From: Oscillospiraceae bacterium
Lineage (GTDB): Bacteria > Bacillota > Clostridia > Oscillospirales > CAG-272
DNA: 64,000 nucleotides
Direction of reading: 5' to 3'
Assembly: GCA_015064855.1 (NCBI GenBank)
Contig: SVRK01000001.1
Span: forward strand, 202,196 to 266,195
A program made the translations under genes and the position numbers. A model generated the notes under the pieces. It saw only the letters and a program-made list of their open reading frames with translations. It ran no database searches and was not told where the DNA came from. Each line of letters opens with the position of its first letter. The first letter of the stretch is position 1. Below are positions 7,386 through 17,200 of the stretch, in pieces.

Positions 7386-8780
7386 ATGATTAAAAAAACA
7401 AACGTTAAAATTTTTCTCTTTATTACAATAATTTTATCAATTGTATTTACTTTTACCGCTTGTTCGCTTTTTTCAAGGGGAGAAAACGAATCAATCATTT
7501 CCTCTTATATCAATCAAAAGGGGGAATTGATTGTTCAATACTCAAGTGGAAATACTAAAAACCTAGGTGTTGTTGTTGGAAAAGATGGTGCCGACGGCAA
7601 GGATGGAAAAGACGGTATTGATGGAAAGGATGGTATAGACGGCAAGGATGGAAAAGACGGCATTGATGGAAAGGACGGCGAAACTATCATTCAAGACGGA
7701 AATATAATAAGCAATTCCACCTCCATTACCAAGCCCGTTGCAGAATGTATACAAAGCGCGGTTGTTATTCAATCAGAATTTTTAGTTCCAGATCAGCTAG
7801 GCGTACCAACACAGGCCTTCTCTACGGGTTCAGGTGTTATTTATGATTTTGATAAAGAAACAGGCAACGCTTTAGTTGTAACAAATTATCACGTTGTTTT
7901 TAACACCAACGACCTTAATACAATAGACGGTATAAGTAATAATATTGAGGTTTTTCTATATGGCCATCTTTCAAAAAATCAAGCTATCTCTGCTAACTAT
8001 GTTGGTGGTTCAATGCAGTATGATTTGGCTCTTCTAGAAATTAAAAATAGTGATTTAATTAAATCTGAAGAAATAAAAAAAGTTGATATTAGAAGCTCTG
8101 ACGAGGTTTATGTCGGTGAATCTGTTTTTGCAATAGGCAATCCCAAAGCCGAGGGATTTGCTGTAACTTCAGGAATTGTTAGCGTTGATTCGGAAACAAT
8201 TGAAATGAAGGCAGCAGATGAAATCTCTAAAATCAATATTAGAGTTATGCGTACTGACACACCAATAAACTCCGGAAACAGCGGTGGCGGCTTGTTTGAT
8301 GAAAACGGCTACTTAATCGGTATTGTAAACGCAAAATATTTTGACTCCTCTATTGATAATATTGGATACGCAATTCCTTCAAGCACAATGGTTACGATAA
8401 TTGAAAATATTAAGTACTATTGCCTAAACACCGAAACAAAAAATGTACAGCGTCCTTTACTCGGCATTACAGTAGAAATAAAGAACCCATATTCAAAATA
8501 CAACAAAGAAACTGGACTTGTTGATTTATACGAAAACTCTACTGTTGTATCAGTTACCGAGGGCGGTCTTGCTGATGGTAAGCTTTTTGAGGGCGATATT
8601 TTAAGAAAAATCGAAATCTCAGGCATAACAAATCTAAGCGTAAATGTTACTCGTCAATACAAGATAGAAGCTCTTATAAACGCAAGGCTTGGCGACATTG
8701 TAACCATAACAGTTGAGCGTAATGGTGAACTTGTAGAGGTTCCTTTTGAAATAACTCGCGCCTGCTTTGTTCCTGCATAA
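7386..8780 (+). CDS. HtrA/DegP-like serine protease lipoprotein with collagen-like stalk
   Basis: Predicted surface-anchored S1C protease of 464 aa. The N terminus is a lipoprotein signal ending in the lipobox FTAC, with the modified Cys at residue 26. Residues 65-98 form eleven Gly-X-Asp triplets, a collagen-like rod. The trypsin-like domain follows with His169 (TNYHVV), Asp213 (QYDLALLE) and Ser299 (NSGNSGGG), a complete triad. A PDZ-like domain at about 370-460 (RPLLGITVE, GGLADGKLFEGDIL) ends the protein. The family degrades or refolds misfolded exported proteins. The unusual part is the collagen-like spacer, which would hold the protease away from the membrane. The gene is monocistronic with its own promoter and terminator. 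Confidence 0.9.
   Translation: MIKKTNVKIFLFITIILSIVFTFTACSLFSRGENESIISSYINQKGELIVQYSSGNTKNLGVVVGKDGADGKDGKDGIDGKDGIDGKDGKDGIDGKDGETIIQDGNIISNSTSITKPVAECIQSAVVIQSEFLVPDQLGVPTQAFSTGSGVIYDFDKETGNALVVTNYHVVFNTNDLNTIDGISNNIEVFLYGHLSKNQAISANYVGGSMQYDLALLEIKNSDLIKSEEIKKVDIRSSDEVYVGESVFAIGNPKAEGFAVTSGIVSVDSETIEMKAADEISKINIRVMRTDTPINSGNSGGGLFDENGYLIGIVNAKYFDSSIDNIGYAIPSSTMVTIIENIKYYCLNTETKNVQRPLLGITVEIKNPYSKYNKETGLVDLYENSTVVSVTEGGLADGKLFEGDILRKIEISGITNLSVNVTRQYKIEALINARLGDIVTITVERNGELVEVPFEITRACFVPA
7578..7679 (+). repeat. Collagen-like Gly-X-Asp triplet repeat inside the HtrA-like gene
   Basis: Eleven consecutive triplets GKD, GAD or GID are encoded by near-identical DNA such as GGCAAGGATGGAAAAGACGG. 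Asp always occupies the Y position. Such a tract is prone to slippage, so its length may vary between strains. Confidence 0.85.
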
Positions 8781-8808
8781 AAAATGGTGGCAAAATGCCA
8801 CCATTTTT
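8781..8808. terminator. Bidirectional terminator between the HtrA-like gene and malQ
   Basis: TGGTGGCA (8785-8792), AAA loop and TGCCACCA (8796-8803), flanked by A and T runs that extend the stem. It serves both converging genes. Confidence 0.88.
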
Positions 8809-10294
8809 ATTTTTTTCTTCCTGACAAAGAGGTTATTCTTAATATAAAATTACTAACCTCTTCACTTAAATCATTTTCACTGATTCGCCATAGCCAGTTT
8901 CCACCAGAGGTTGATGGCTTGTTTATTCTTGCTCGGCTATCGGCACCTAAATAATCTTGTAGTGGTATTATACAAATGTCTGCTTGGCTACGCATAACTG
9001 CACCGATAATTGGCTTGTTAATTTCAGAATCAGGAGTGAAATGGTCGCACAGATAATCCCTTACCATTTCTCTTTCCTTGTCAGTTATTTCAAAAAACCA
9101 AGAAACAATCGTCGGGTTATCGTGTGTGCCTGTATAAGCCACACAGTTTTTTATATAGTTGTGTGGTAAATAATCATTTGTCGCGCCTGTATCACGTGCA
9201 TCAAAGGCGAACTGAAATACACGCATTCCGGGGAAAGTGGACTTTTCAAGCATTTCCTTTACCGAATCGGTCATAAAACCAAGGTCCTCGGCTATAATGT
9301 TTTTCTTTCCATATTCTCGTGTAAATGCTTCAAACAACTCGTTTCTAGGACCTTTTTCCCACTTTCCTTTAGTTGCGTCCTCATCGCCATATTTTATCGA
9401 ATAATACTCATCAAAGCCTCTAAAATGGTCTATTCTCAAAACATCAAAGAGCAAAAACGAATGATTTAATCGCTTTTTCCACCAATTATAGTAAGTTTTT
9501 TTGTGAGCATCCCAATCATATAAAGGATTGCCCCAAAGCTGACCCTTTTTTGAAAAACCATCAGGTGGACACCCTGCCACATGAGTTGGTGCCTTATTTT
9601 TATCAAGTTGAAAAAGCTCGGGGTTTGCCCAAACATCAGCACTATCAAGCGCTGTGTAAATTGGAATATCACCAATAATTTTTACTCCTTTTTTATAGGC
9701 ATATCCCTTTAAATTTCTCCACTGTTCAAAAAATTTATACTGCGTAAATTTCCAAAAATCTATATTTTCTTTGTTTTGTCTTATAAATTCTTCTATTGCG
9801 TTTTTTTCTCTATTTTTTAGTGGTTCTTCCCATTCTTGCCAGCTTTTTCCACCATATTTTTCTTTGATTGCCATAAAAATCGCGTAGTCGTCTAGCCAAA
9901 AAGCATTTTCTTGTAAGAATTTTGAGTATTTTTCATTAGACTTAAATTTGATAAACGCTTTTTTTAGAATAGGAATTTTAAAGTGATAAATTTTTTCGTA
10001 GTCAACAAGTCTTTCATCCTTACCAAAATCCACTAAATCGCAGTCGCTATTATCTAGAAGATTTTCCTCAATTAAGGCTTCCAAATCGATAAAATAAGGG
10101 TTACCTGCAAATGAAGAAAACGATTGATATGGTGAATCTCCAAAGCTTGTAGGACCTATCGGCAAAATTTGCCAATACGATTGGCCGCTTTTCTTTAGCC
10201 AATCTACAAATTTATTGGCTTCTTTTGAAAATGTGCCTATTCCATACCTTGAATTTAATGAGCTAATCGGTAAAAGTATGCCTGCCTCTCTCAT
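8807..10294 (-). CDS. malQ: 4-alpha-glucanotransferase (amylomaltase, GH77)
   Basis: Cytoplasmic enzyme of 495 aa that transfers glucan chains between maltooligosaccharides and releases glucose. GH77 features: N-terminal GILLPISSL and the long LPIGPTSFGDSPYQS block, nucleophile Asp near residue 289 in DVLRIDHFRGF, general acid Glu near 336 in IIAEDLG, and the third acidic residue in TGTHDNPT. Length is typical of short bacterial MalQ. It is the last gene of a three-gene operon with the PTS permease and an EEP hydrolase; the gap to the preceding gene is two bases. Maltose or maltodextrin use is inferred. Confidence 0.95.
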   Translation of the reverse strand: MREAGILLPISSLNSRYGIGTFSKEANKFVDWLKKSGQSYWQILPIGPTSFGDSPYQSFSSFAGNPYFIDLEALIEENLLDNSDCDLVDFGKDERLVDYEKIYHFKIPILKKAFIKFKSNEKYSKFLQENAFWLDDYAIFMAIKEKYGGKSWQEWEEPLKNREKNAIEEFIRQNKENIDFWKFTQYKFFEQWRNLKGYAYKKGVKIIGDIPIYTALDSADVWANPELFQLDKNKAPTHVAGCPPDGFSKKGQLWGNPLYDWDAHKKTYYNWWKKRLNHSFLLFDVLRIDHFRGFDEYYSIKYGDEDATKGKWEKGPRNELFEAFTREYGKKNIIAEDLGFMTDSVKEMLEKSTFPGMRVFQFAFDARDTGATNDYLPHNYIKNCVAYTGTHDNPTIVSWFFEITDKEREMVRDYLCDHFTPDSEINKPIIGAVMRSQADICIIPLQDYLGADSRARINKPSTSGGNWLWRISENDLSEEVSNFILRITSLSGRKK

Positions 10295-10296
10295 AT

Positions 10297-11088
10297 TTAC
10301 TCCTTTTCTACAATGATACCAAAATGATCAGATATTATTTTTTCATTTTTACCGTTAAAAATGATCTTTGAGGATTTAATTTCCATATCCTTGCTTGTAA
10401 AAATGTAGTCAATACGCTTATTTTCTTTTTTTCCTTGCCAGCCGTCAATTTCACCACTTACTGTTATTCCATTGTCAATATCACTAGCTAGCATGTAAGT
10501 GTCTTGATATGATTTTGTAACAAGCTCATAGCCACGAGAGTCAGGTGTTAAATTGAAATCGCCCATTAGCCAAACGTTTTTCTTTTGCGAGGTTACCTCC
10601 AACAATGCCTTCCATTCCTTTTCAAATGGTGAATCACCATCATTTTCCCAATTAAAATGCAAGGAATAAAACCAAGAATTATGAGTGCGAATGCCAAGTG
10701 CGTAACGTGTTTTATAATTACCATAATCGCTAAATTTACTCAACTGTATAATTTCCGTGCTTGTTATATCTTGATTTGATAAAAGAGCAAGTCCCTCGTC
10801 GTACTCATTATATGCTTTTTTAAAGGCGAAATAAATGCTATTATAGCCAATATTATGCTTATCCAAAGAACTTATCACCATATCTAAAAAATTGTCTTTT
10901 TTTAAGGGAATTTCGCCTACAACCTTTATTTTTTCGTTTCTAATTTCTTTTCCGTCTGACCTCTGCATTACCTCTTGTAGCGCGACAACATCAGGATTAT
11001 ATTTTGCAATTACCTTGGAAAGGACATCTATTTTTCTCTCATAATCATTATCAATAATGCTATGAGTATTTAATGTTAATAGCTTCAT
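10297..11088 (-). CDS. Endonuclease/exonuclease/phosphatase (EEP) family hydrolase
   Basis: Metal-dependent hydrolase of 263 aa with the EEP fold. Visible motifs are the N-terminal LNTH, metal-binding Glu in ALQEVM, GDFNLTPDS (catalytic Asp-Asn) and the C-terminal SDHFGI. The family includes DNA repair nucleases, sphingomyelinases and sugar or lipid phosphatases, so the substrate is not predictable from fold alone. Its start overlaps the PTS permease stop by four bases and its stop is two bases before malQ. That context argues for a role in the sugar pathway, perhaps dephosphorylation of a sugar phosphate; this is inference. Confidence 0.85.
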   Translation of the reverse strand: MKLLTLNTHSIIDNDYERKIDVLSKVIAKYNPDVVALQEVMQRSDGKEIRNEKIKVVGEIPLKKDNFLDMVISSLDKHNIGYNSIYFAFKKAYNEYDEGLALLSNQDITSTEIIQLSKFSDYGNYKTRYALGIRTHNSWFYSLHFNWENDGDSPFEKEWKALLEVTSQKKNVWLMGDFNLTPDSRGYELVTKSYQDTYMLASDIDNGITVSGEIDGWQGKKENKRIDYIFTSKDMEIKSSKIIFNGKNEKIISDHFGIIVEKE

Positions 11089-12809
11089 AATATATCATTT
11101 ATATCGGACTTTAATACATCCGCCTTTGGTCCATAAACCGCCTGTATGCCGTTTCCTTTCTTAAATAGTCCTAATGCACCGTTTTCTCTCCACTTGCTAG
11201 CATCTGCTACCTTTGAGGGGTCCTTTACAGTAACACGAAGTCTTGTCATACAAGCATCGACAAGCTCAATGTTTTCTCGTCCGCCAAGAAGCTCAATTAC
11301 CGCCTCTGCTTGAGATGATACTGTTTCTACTGTGGTTTTTGTAGTGGTTATAGTAGTTGTGCTTACCTTTGTTTCTGCACCGGTTTCGCTTATTGCATCA
11401 GTTGCGATATCTGAATAGTTGCCAAGACGACCCGGAGTTGCGTATTTAAACTTGCCTATCATAAAGTATGCAACGAAATAACCGATTGCAAAGAACAAAA
11501 CGCACATAAGAACAAAGTTAAAGATATCCCATCCAAGCCCCGCCTTAAATGACATTGGCAATCTAGTAAACAATTCAATGCTACCAAACGAGTGTAGTCT
11601 TAAATTTAAAATACCTGCCGAGGCAAATGCCAAGCCTTGAATTACTGAATATACGATATATAACGGAATAGCTGAAAACATGAACATATATTCAAATGGC
11701 TCGGTGACACCTGTTAAAAACACCGCAAGTGCGGTTGAAATAAACATAGAACGGTACTTTTGGCGTTTGTCAACATCAATTCTTCTATAAATTGCAAGAC
11801 CTATGCCAAGTAAGAGTCCCATTGAGCCAATCATTTGTCCAACCTTAAAGCGTGCCGGAGTTATAGTGGTTAAAAGCGTTTCATAAGCTTCTATATCGCC
11901 TGCATTTTTAAAGTTTATTAGGTCGTTAATCCAAGCGAACCAAAGTGGGTCTTGACCGTAAACAACACTTCCTGCATTTGCACCTGTTTGAATAATATAG
12001 CTACCACCAAACGAGGTGTAGTTCATTGGAATTGTTAGCATGTGGTGTAATCCAAATGGCAAAAGTAATCTTTCGAGAGTACCATATATAAATGGAGCAA
12101 GCACGGGCGAGGTATCTGCTGAATTGGCAATCCAAATACCAAACGAATTAATACCGAATTGTATTAAAGGCCAAATTAAAGCAAAAAGCAATGCTATAAC
12201 AACTGAAACGCCTATTACAACTAATGGAACAAATCGTTTTCCATTAAAGAAAGACAAAGCATCCGGTAGTTTCCTGAAATTATAGAATTTGTTGTAAACA
12301 ACACCACCTGCAAAGCCAGCAATTATACCAACAAATACTCCCGCATTTAATGCAGGTGAGCCAAGCACAGAGGTAAAATAGCCCTCAACAGCAATTTCCT
12401 GTCCGAATATAGTGTGTACAACTGCATTGGGGTCTGATAGCATATCGTTTGTTACTCCAAAAATACTACCAGTAATATTGTTTATTAGGATAAACGAAAG
12501 AAGTGCGGCAAAAGCACCACCAGCTCTATCCTTTGCCCAAGAGCCACCTATTGCCACTGCAAAAAGGATGTTTAAATTTGTTATTACTGCCCAACCGATG
12601 TTCTCAATAACTGCACCAACTGAGTCAAGCCAAGCAAGGTCGGTCATCCCGATAAGCTTACCAATGCTTATCATAATACCTGCCGCTGGCATAACGGCAA
12701 TAACCACCATTAACACCTTGCCAAGTTTTTGCAAAAAGTCAAAAGCCTTGTTGTCGGTTGAAAACCATTTTCTTTTTTCAATAACGGTTTCACTTTTCGT
12801 ATTACTCAT
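11085..12809 (-). CDS. PTS transporter EIICB, glucose/maltose class
   Basis: Membrane permease that imports and phosphorylates a sugar in the phosphoenolpyruvate phosphotransferase system. I place the start at the ATG at 12809 (574 aa) because AAAGGAG lies six bases upstream; a farther upstream in-frame start lacks such a site. Residues about 15-430 form the multi-span EIIC domain (GKVLMVVIAVMPAAGIMISI, LLPFGLHHMLTIP). The C-terminal 80 residues are EIIB with the phospho-cysteine in VDACMTRLRV. There is no fused EIIA, so one must come from elsewhere. The gene is coupled to an EEP hydrolase and malQ, which points to maltose, but glucose is also possible. Confidence 0.92.
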   Translation of the reverse strand: MSNTKSETVIEKRKWFSTDNKAFDFLQKLGKVLMVVIAVMPAAGIMISIGKLIGMTDLAWLDSVGAVIENIGWAVITNLNILFAVAIGGSWAKDRAGGAFAALLSFILINNITGSIFGVTNDMLSDPNAVVHTIFGQEIAVEGYFTSVLGSPALNAGVFVGIIAGFAGGVVYNKFYNFRKLPDALSFFNGKRFVPLVVIGVSVVIALLFALIWPLIQFGINSFGIWIANSADTSPVLAPFIYGTLERLLLPFGLHHMLTIPMNYTSFGGSYIIQTGANAGSVVYGQDPLWFAWINDLINFKNAGDIEAYETLLTTITPARFKVGQMIGSMGLLLGIGLAIYRRIDVDKRQKYRSMFISTALAVFLTGVTEPFEYMFMFSAIPLYIVYSVIQGLAFASAGILNLRLHSFGSIELFTRLPMSFKAGLGWDIFNFVLMCVLFFAIGYFVAYFMIGKFKYATPGRLGNYSDIATDAISETGAETKVSTTTITTTKTTVETVSSQAEAVIELLGGRENIELVDACMTRLRVTVKDPSKVADASKWRENGALGLFKKGNGIQAVYGPKADVLKSDINDIL

Positions 12810-12882
12810 AATATTCTCCTTTGAAATTATAGTCAAAGGTTATTGTTGTCATTTTTGCTTTTTTAATACTACAAAACAAAAA

Positions 12883-12905
12883 AATGAGCGCGTTTTGCAC
12901 TCATT
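12883..12905 (-). terminator. Terminator after the 207-aa membrane protein
   Basis: AATGAGTGC and GCGCTCATT (minus strand) form a 9-bp stem with one G-T pair, followed on the minus strand by a T-rich run (complement of 12871-12882). It separates the upstream gene from the PTS operon. Confidence 0.8.
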
Positions 12906-13529
12906 TTAATTGTTTATATATTTAGTAAAGCCGTTTATATCGAAAAGTAAAACCCTTCCGTTTATTTTATCTCCATTATCAAGTGGTAAAGAGCTTTTTG
13001 TATCTCTTACATTGTTTGGTAGCTTTTTAAATAAGAGTATATTTTCGGTGTTTTCAGAAAAATCTTCTTCCGACCAAAAGAAATACTCTTCTCCTACCTT
13101 TTTATTATCCACGTGAGGAGAAATTATATATGCCTGTCTTACCTCGGGCTTTATAGTAAGCCTTGTGTGCTTATATAACTCTGCCTTGTTTTCATTTTCA
13201 AAATTATATGTAACGTAAGAATTTTTTCTTTTTGCAATATAAATATTTACTATTTTGCCGTCCTTTTCACCAGACAAATGATAGCATTTACTACTTTTTA
13301 GGTTAGGAACAAGGCTAGTTTGAGTTACATTATATCCGTTTTTTATAAGCTGCTTTTTAATTTTTTGGACAAATAAAACATATCGTAAAATTTTAATTAA
13401 AGTAACTATCAACGCAACGGATACTATTATTATAAAAAGAGGAATATTGCGAAAGCTTCCGCCCTCGTAATCAGGCAAAAAGATAATTCCCGCAACAAGC
13501 GCTACTATCCAACAAAGTAATAACTTCAT
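12906..13529 (-). CDS. Hypothetical membrane protein
   Basis: I do not recognise this 207-aa protein. Two hydrophobic segments (about residues 3-18 and 29-53) anchor a cytoplasmic or external domain of about 150 residues with no clear enzymatic motif (HLSGEKDGKIVNIYIAKRK; SEEDFSENTENILLFKKLP). A possible promoter, TTTACA-17-TAAATT, lies just upstream. It sits between the XRE regulator and the PTS operon on the same strand and has its own terminator. A role with the regulator is possible but unsupported. Confidence 0.65.
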   Translation of the reverse strand: MKLLLCWIVALVAGIIFLPDYEGGSFRNIPLFIIIVSVALIVTLIKILRYVLFVQKIKKQLIKNGYNVTQTSLVPNLKSSKCYHLSGEKDGKIVNIYIAKRKNSYVTYNFENENKAELYKHTRLTIKPEVRQAYIISPHVDNKKVGEEYFFWSEEDFSENTENILLFKKLPNNVRDTKSSLPLDNGDKINGRVLLFDINGFTKYINN

Positions 13530-13605
13530 TTTTACTCCATATTAATAAAAATTTATCAATTCAATAAATTTATGTAAAATTAGTTTTAAAAAGAATGTTT
13601 GGTAT

Positions 13606-14076
13606 CTATCTTTTTATCAATTCTTCATACTTTTTAACATTTATTTTACCATTTGCTATCATTTTTTTTGACCATCTTTGCAAAGCCTCGACAGCCATTG
13701 ATATTTGATCAAGTTCTTTTTGTATGAATACAAAATCCTCAAGCTCGCTTTCATCAACTTTGCCATCTCTTGCAATTTCTAAAATTCTTCGTTTTTTCTC
13801 CTCTAACGAAACCAAGGAAGCTAACATTTCAATTGTTATTTCTTTTAAATTTCCTATTAAAACATCGTTTTGACGTGAAAACAATGTGTCTATGCTACAT
13901 CCAAGAGTATCAGCAAGCAACGGAAGAATAGAAACATCGGGTGACGATTTTTCATTTTCCCATTTAGAAACAGCTTGATATGATACGCCCATAATTTCTG
14001 CAAGCTTTTCTTGGGTTAGTCCTTTTTGTTTCCTTAAAATATATATATTTTTCGCCAAAACAGTATTTGTGTCCAT
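13606..14076 (-). CDS. XRE-family transcriptional regulator
   Basis: DNA-binding protein of 156 aa. Residues about 8-62 are a Cro/CI-type helix-turn-helix (LRKQKGLTQEKLAEIMGVSY, then QAVSKWENEKSSPDVSIL). The remaining 90 residues look helical (LVSLEEKKRRILEIARDG) and may mediate dimerisation. Proteins of this kind usually repress one or a few nearby genes, often including their own. Candidate targets are the neighbouring membrane gene or the PTS operon. The promoter at 14101-14129 contains the imperfect palindrome AATGCTTTCCATTA, a possible operator. Confidence 0.9.
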   Translation of the reverse strand: MDTNTVLAKNIYILRKQKGLTQEKLAEIMGVSYQAVSKWENEKSSPDVSILPLLADTLGCSIDTLFSRQNDVLIGNLKEITIEMLASLVSLEEKKRRILEIARDGKVDESELEDFVFIQKELDQISMAVEALQRWSKKMIANGKINVKKYEELIKR

Positions 14077-14100
14077 AGCATAACCTTCCTTTCTGTTAAT

Positions 14101-14129
14101 ATTATAACATAATGGAAAGCATTACGCAA
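14101..14129 (-). promoter_or_regulatory. Promoter of the XRE regulator
   Basis: On the minus strand TTGCGT (14124-14129), 17-bp spacer, TATAAT (14101-14106), with TG one base ahead of the -10 element. Confidence 0.7.
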
Positions 14130-14181
14130 TATATCAACAGTTGATTTTTCTCAACCAATAGTTTAGATAATAAACGACAAA

Positions 14182-14207
14182 ACGAGCGCCGAAAAATCAG
14201 CACTCGT
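14182..14207 (-). terminator. Terminator of the purine operon
   Basis: Reading the minus strand, ACGAGTGCTGA and TCGGCGCTCGT form an 11-bp stem with two G-T pairs and a TTTT loop, then TTTTG. It lies just after purL. Confidence 0.85.
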
Positions 14208-14216
14208 TTTCTGTTA

Positions 14217-17200
14217 TTATTTAAAGAATTTAACAGCGGATTTAAACATCTTGACATCATATTCGCCATATACGTTTCTGTAAAGACCTTGGTCAACACG
14301 CTCGGAGTGACCCATTTTACCAAATACACGTCCGTCTGGGGATGTGATACCCTCAATAGCGAGAGTTGAACCATTTGGATTGTATTGAATATCGTATGTT
14401 GCATTACCATCAAGGTCAACGTATTGAGTTGCGATTTGTCCGTTTGCAATTAATTCCTTAATTGTAGCATCGTTAGCAAGGAACTTACCTTCTCCGTGTG
14501 AAATTGGAACGTTAATAATGTCGCCAACATTACACTCGGCAAGCCAAGGTGACATATTTGATGCAATTCTTGTTCTTACAATCTTAGATTGGTGCCTTGA
14601 AATGTTGTTAAATGTAAGAGTTGGACAGTTTTCGTCAGTGTCGATAATCTTTCCGTAAGGAACAAGACCGAGCTTAACAAGTGCTTGGAATCCGTTACAA
14701 ATACCGCACATAAGTCCTCCACGGTTATCAAGAAGCTCAGTTACTGCGTTCTTAACATCATTTCCACGGAAGAATGCTGTGATAAACTTACCAGAACCAT
14801 CCGGCTCGTCACCACCGCTAAATCCACCTGGGATAAATACGATTTGGCTCTCTCCTACCTTCTTTGCAAACGCTTCAGCACTTCTCTTAATACCCTCAGC
14901 GCTTAGGTTGTTGATAACAAAGATTTCGCTTTCAGCTCCAGCATCCATAGCTGCCTTTGCTGAATCAAATTCACAGTTTGTGCCTGGGAATACAGGAATT
15001 AACACCTTCGGCTTAGAAACCTTAATGTTAGCGCCGATGCGCTTTTCAGCCTTATAGGAGACAGTTTCCGGCTTTTCTTCGTTAAATGCAATGTTGCATG
15101 GATAAACGCTTTCAAGCTTGTTTTCATAGCCTTCATTAAGCTTACACATACAAACCTTTTCACCGTTATAGGAAATAGCGTTATCACTTGTAACCTTACC
15201 AAGCTCTATACCGATTTCGTCATTAGTTGCAAGCTCAACGATAAATGAACCGTAATTATATGCAAAGATTTCCTTCATATCAACATTTGCAAACTCAAAG
15301 CCAAGACCGTTACCGATAGCCATTTTATAAATAGCCTCAGCAACGCCACCGATTGTTGGTGTGTAAATACTTACTGCCTTTCCACTTCTTGCAAGATCAG
15401 TAACCTTGTTATAAAGAGCGATAAGTGATTCTGTTACAGGAAGTCCGTTTGCATCATATTCAGGCTTTAAGAGGACAACCTTGTTGCCAGCCTTTTTAAA
15501 TTCAGGTGAGATAACCTCACTTGTTTTGCCCATTGTAACTGCAAATGAGATAAGTGTTGGTGGAACGTCGAGCTTTTCAAATGAACCACTCATTGAGTCC
15601 TTACCGCCGATTGAGCCGATACCGAGGTTCTTTTGTGCCTTAAATGCACCAAGAAGAGCGGAAAGTGGCTTACCCCAACGAGTTGCAACCTTAGTTGGCT
15701 TTTCAAAGTACTCTTGGAATGTTAGGTAAACATCCTCATATTTTGCACCTGTTGCGATAAGCTTTGAAACTGATTCAACAACTGCAAGATAAGCACCATG
15801 ATATGGGCTTTTTTCTGAAATATATGGGTTGTAGCCCCATGACATAAATGAACAATCGTCAGTGTGTGCCTTTTCAACAGAAACCTTTTGCACCATTGCT
15901 TGGATAGGTGTACGTTGGTTCTTTCCGCCAAACGGCATAAGAACTGTGCCTGCACCGATTGTAGAGTCAAAGCGTTCGCTAAGACCTCTCTTTGAGCAAA
16001 CGTTTAAGTCAGTTACAACATCTAAAATTCCCTTTTCAAATGAAGCAGGAATAGCCTTGCTGTAATCCTCAACCTTTGCACATTCGATATCTATATGCTT
16101 TTCAGCACCGTTAGAGTTTAGAAACTCACGGCTAATATCACAAATAATTTTGCCGTTCCAAACCATTCTGAGTCTTGGTTCAGCGGTAATTTTAGCTACA
16201 ACAGTAGCCTCTAGGTTCTCGCTGTTTGCAAGCTCTAAGAATCTGTCCTTATTCTCAGCCTCAATAACAACAGCCATTCTCTCTTGAGATTCACTAATTG
16301 CAAGCTCTGTGCCATCAAGACCATCATATTTCTTTGGAACTGCGTTGAGATCGATGTAAAGACCATCAGCAAGCTCACCAATAGCAACGGAAACACCACC
16401 TGCACCAAAGTCGTTACAACGCTTAATCATACGGCATGCTTCATAGTTTCTGAATAGTCTTTGAAGCTTTCTTTCTTCAGGTGCATTACCCTTTTGTACC
16501 TCTGCACCACAGCTTTCAAGTGATTCAACTGTATGAGACTTGGATGAACCAGTAGCACCACCACAGCCGTCACGACCTGTACGTCCACCAAGAAGAACAA
16601 CGATATCACCGTCCGCCGGCACCTCACGTCTTACGTTCTTTGCAGGAGCTGCTGCAATAACTGCACCAACCTCCATATGCTTAGCTGCATAGCCGTCGTG
16701 ATAAATTTCATCAACTATACCAGTAGCAAGACCTATTTGATTACCATATGATGAGTAACCAGCCGCAGCAGTTGTAACAATTTTTCTTTGTGGTAATTTA
16801 CCCTCAATTGTTTCAGAAACAGGCTTAAGAGGGTTAGCCGCACCTGTAAGACGCATAGCGCCATATACGTAGGATCTTCCTGAAAGTGGGTCACGAATAG
16901 CACCACCGATACAAGTAGCCGCGCCACCAAATGGCTCAATTTCTGTTGGGTGGTTATGTGTTTCATTCTTAAATAAGAGCAACCACTTTTCTTTTTCGCC
17001 ATTGATTTCAACGTCAATCTTTACTGTACAAGCGTTGATTTCCTCGGATTCGTCAAGCTTATCAAGCTTGCCTTCCTTCTTTAGGTATCTAACAGCAAGT
17101 GTAGCAACATCCATTAGGTTAATTGGCTTTGTTCTGCCTAATTCTTTTCTTGTTTCAAGATATTCTTGATAGGTTTTCTCAAGAAGCTCGTCATTGAACT

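Noticed and set aside
12810..12880. Promoter and catabolite (cre) site before the PTS permease gene
   Set aside because: A TATAAT is present on the minus strand very close to the ribosome binding site, but no -35 at acceptable spacing and no convincing cre palindrome could be supported.
12412..12909. 165-codon plus-strand frame opposite the PTS permease
   Set aside because: It is antisense to the EIIC domain, and the composition mirrors the membrane-protein codons.
14102..14449. Minus-strand open frame at the end of purL
   Set aside because: It overlaps the purL glutaminase end out of frame and extends into the terminator.
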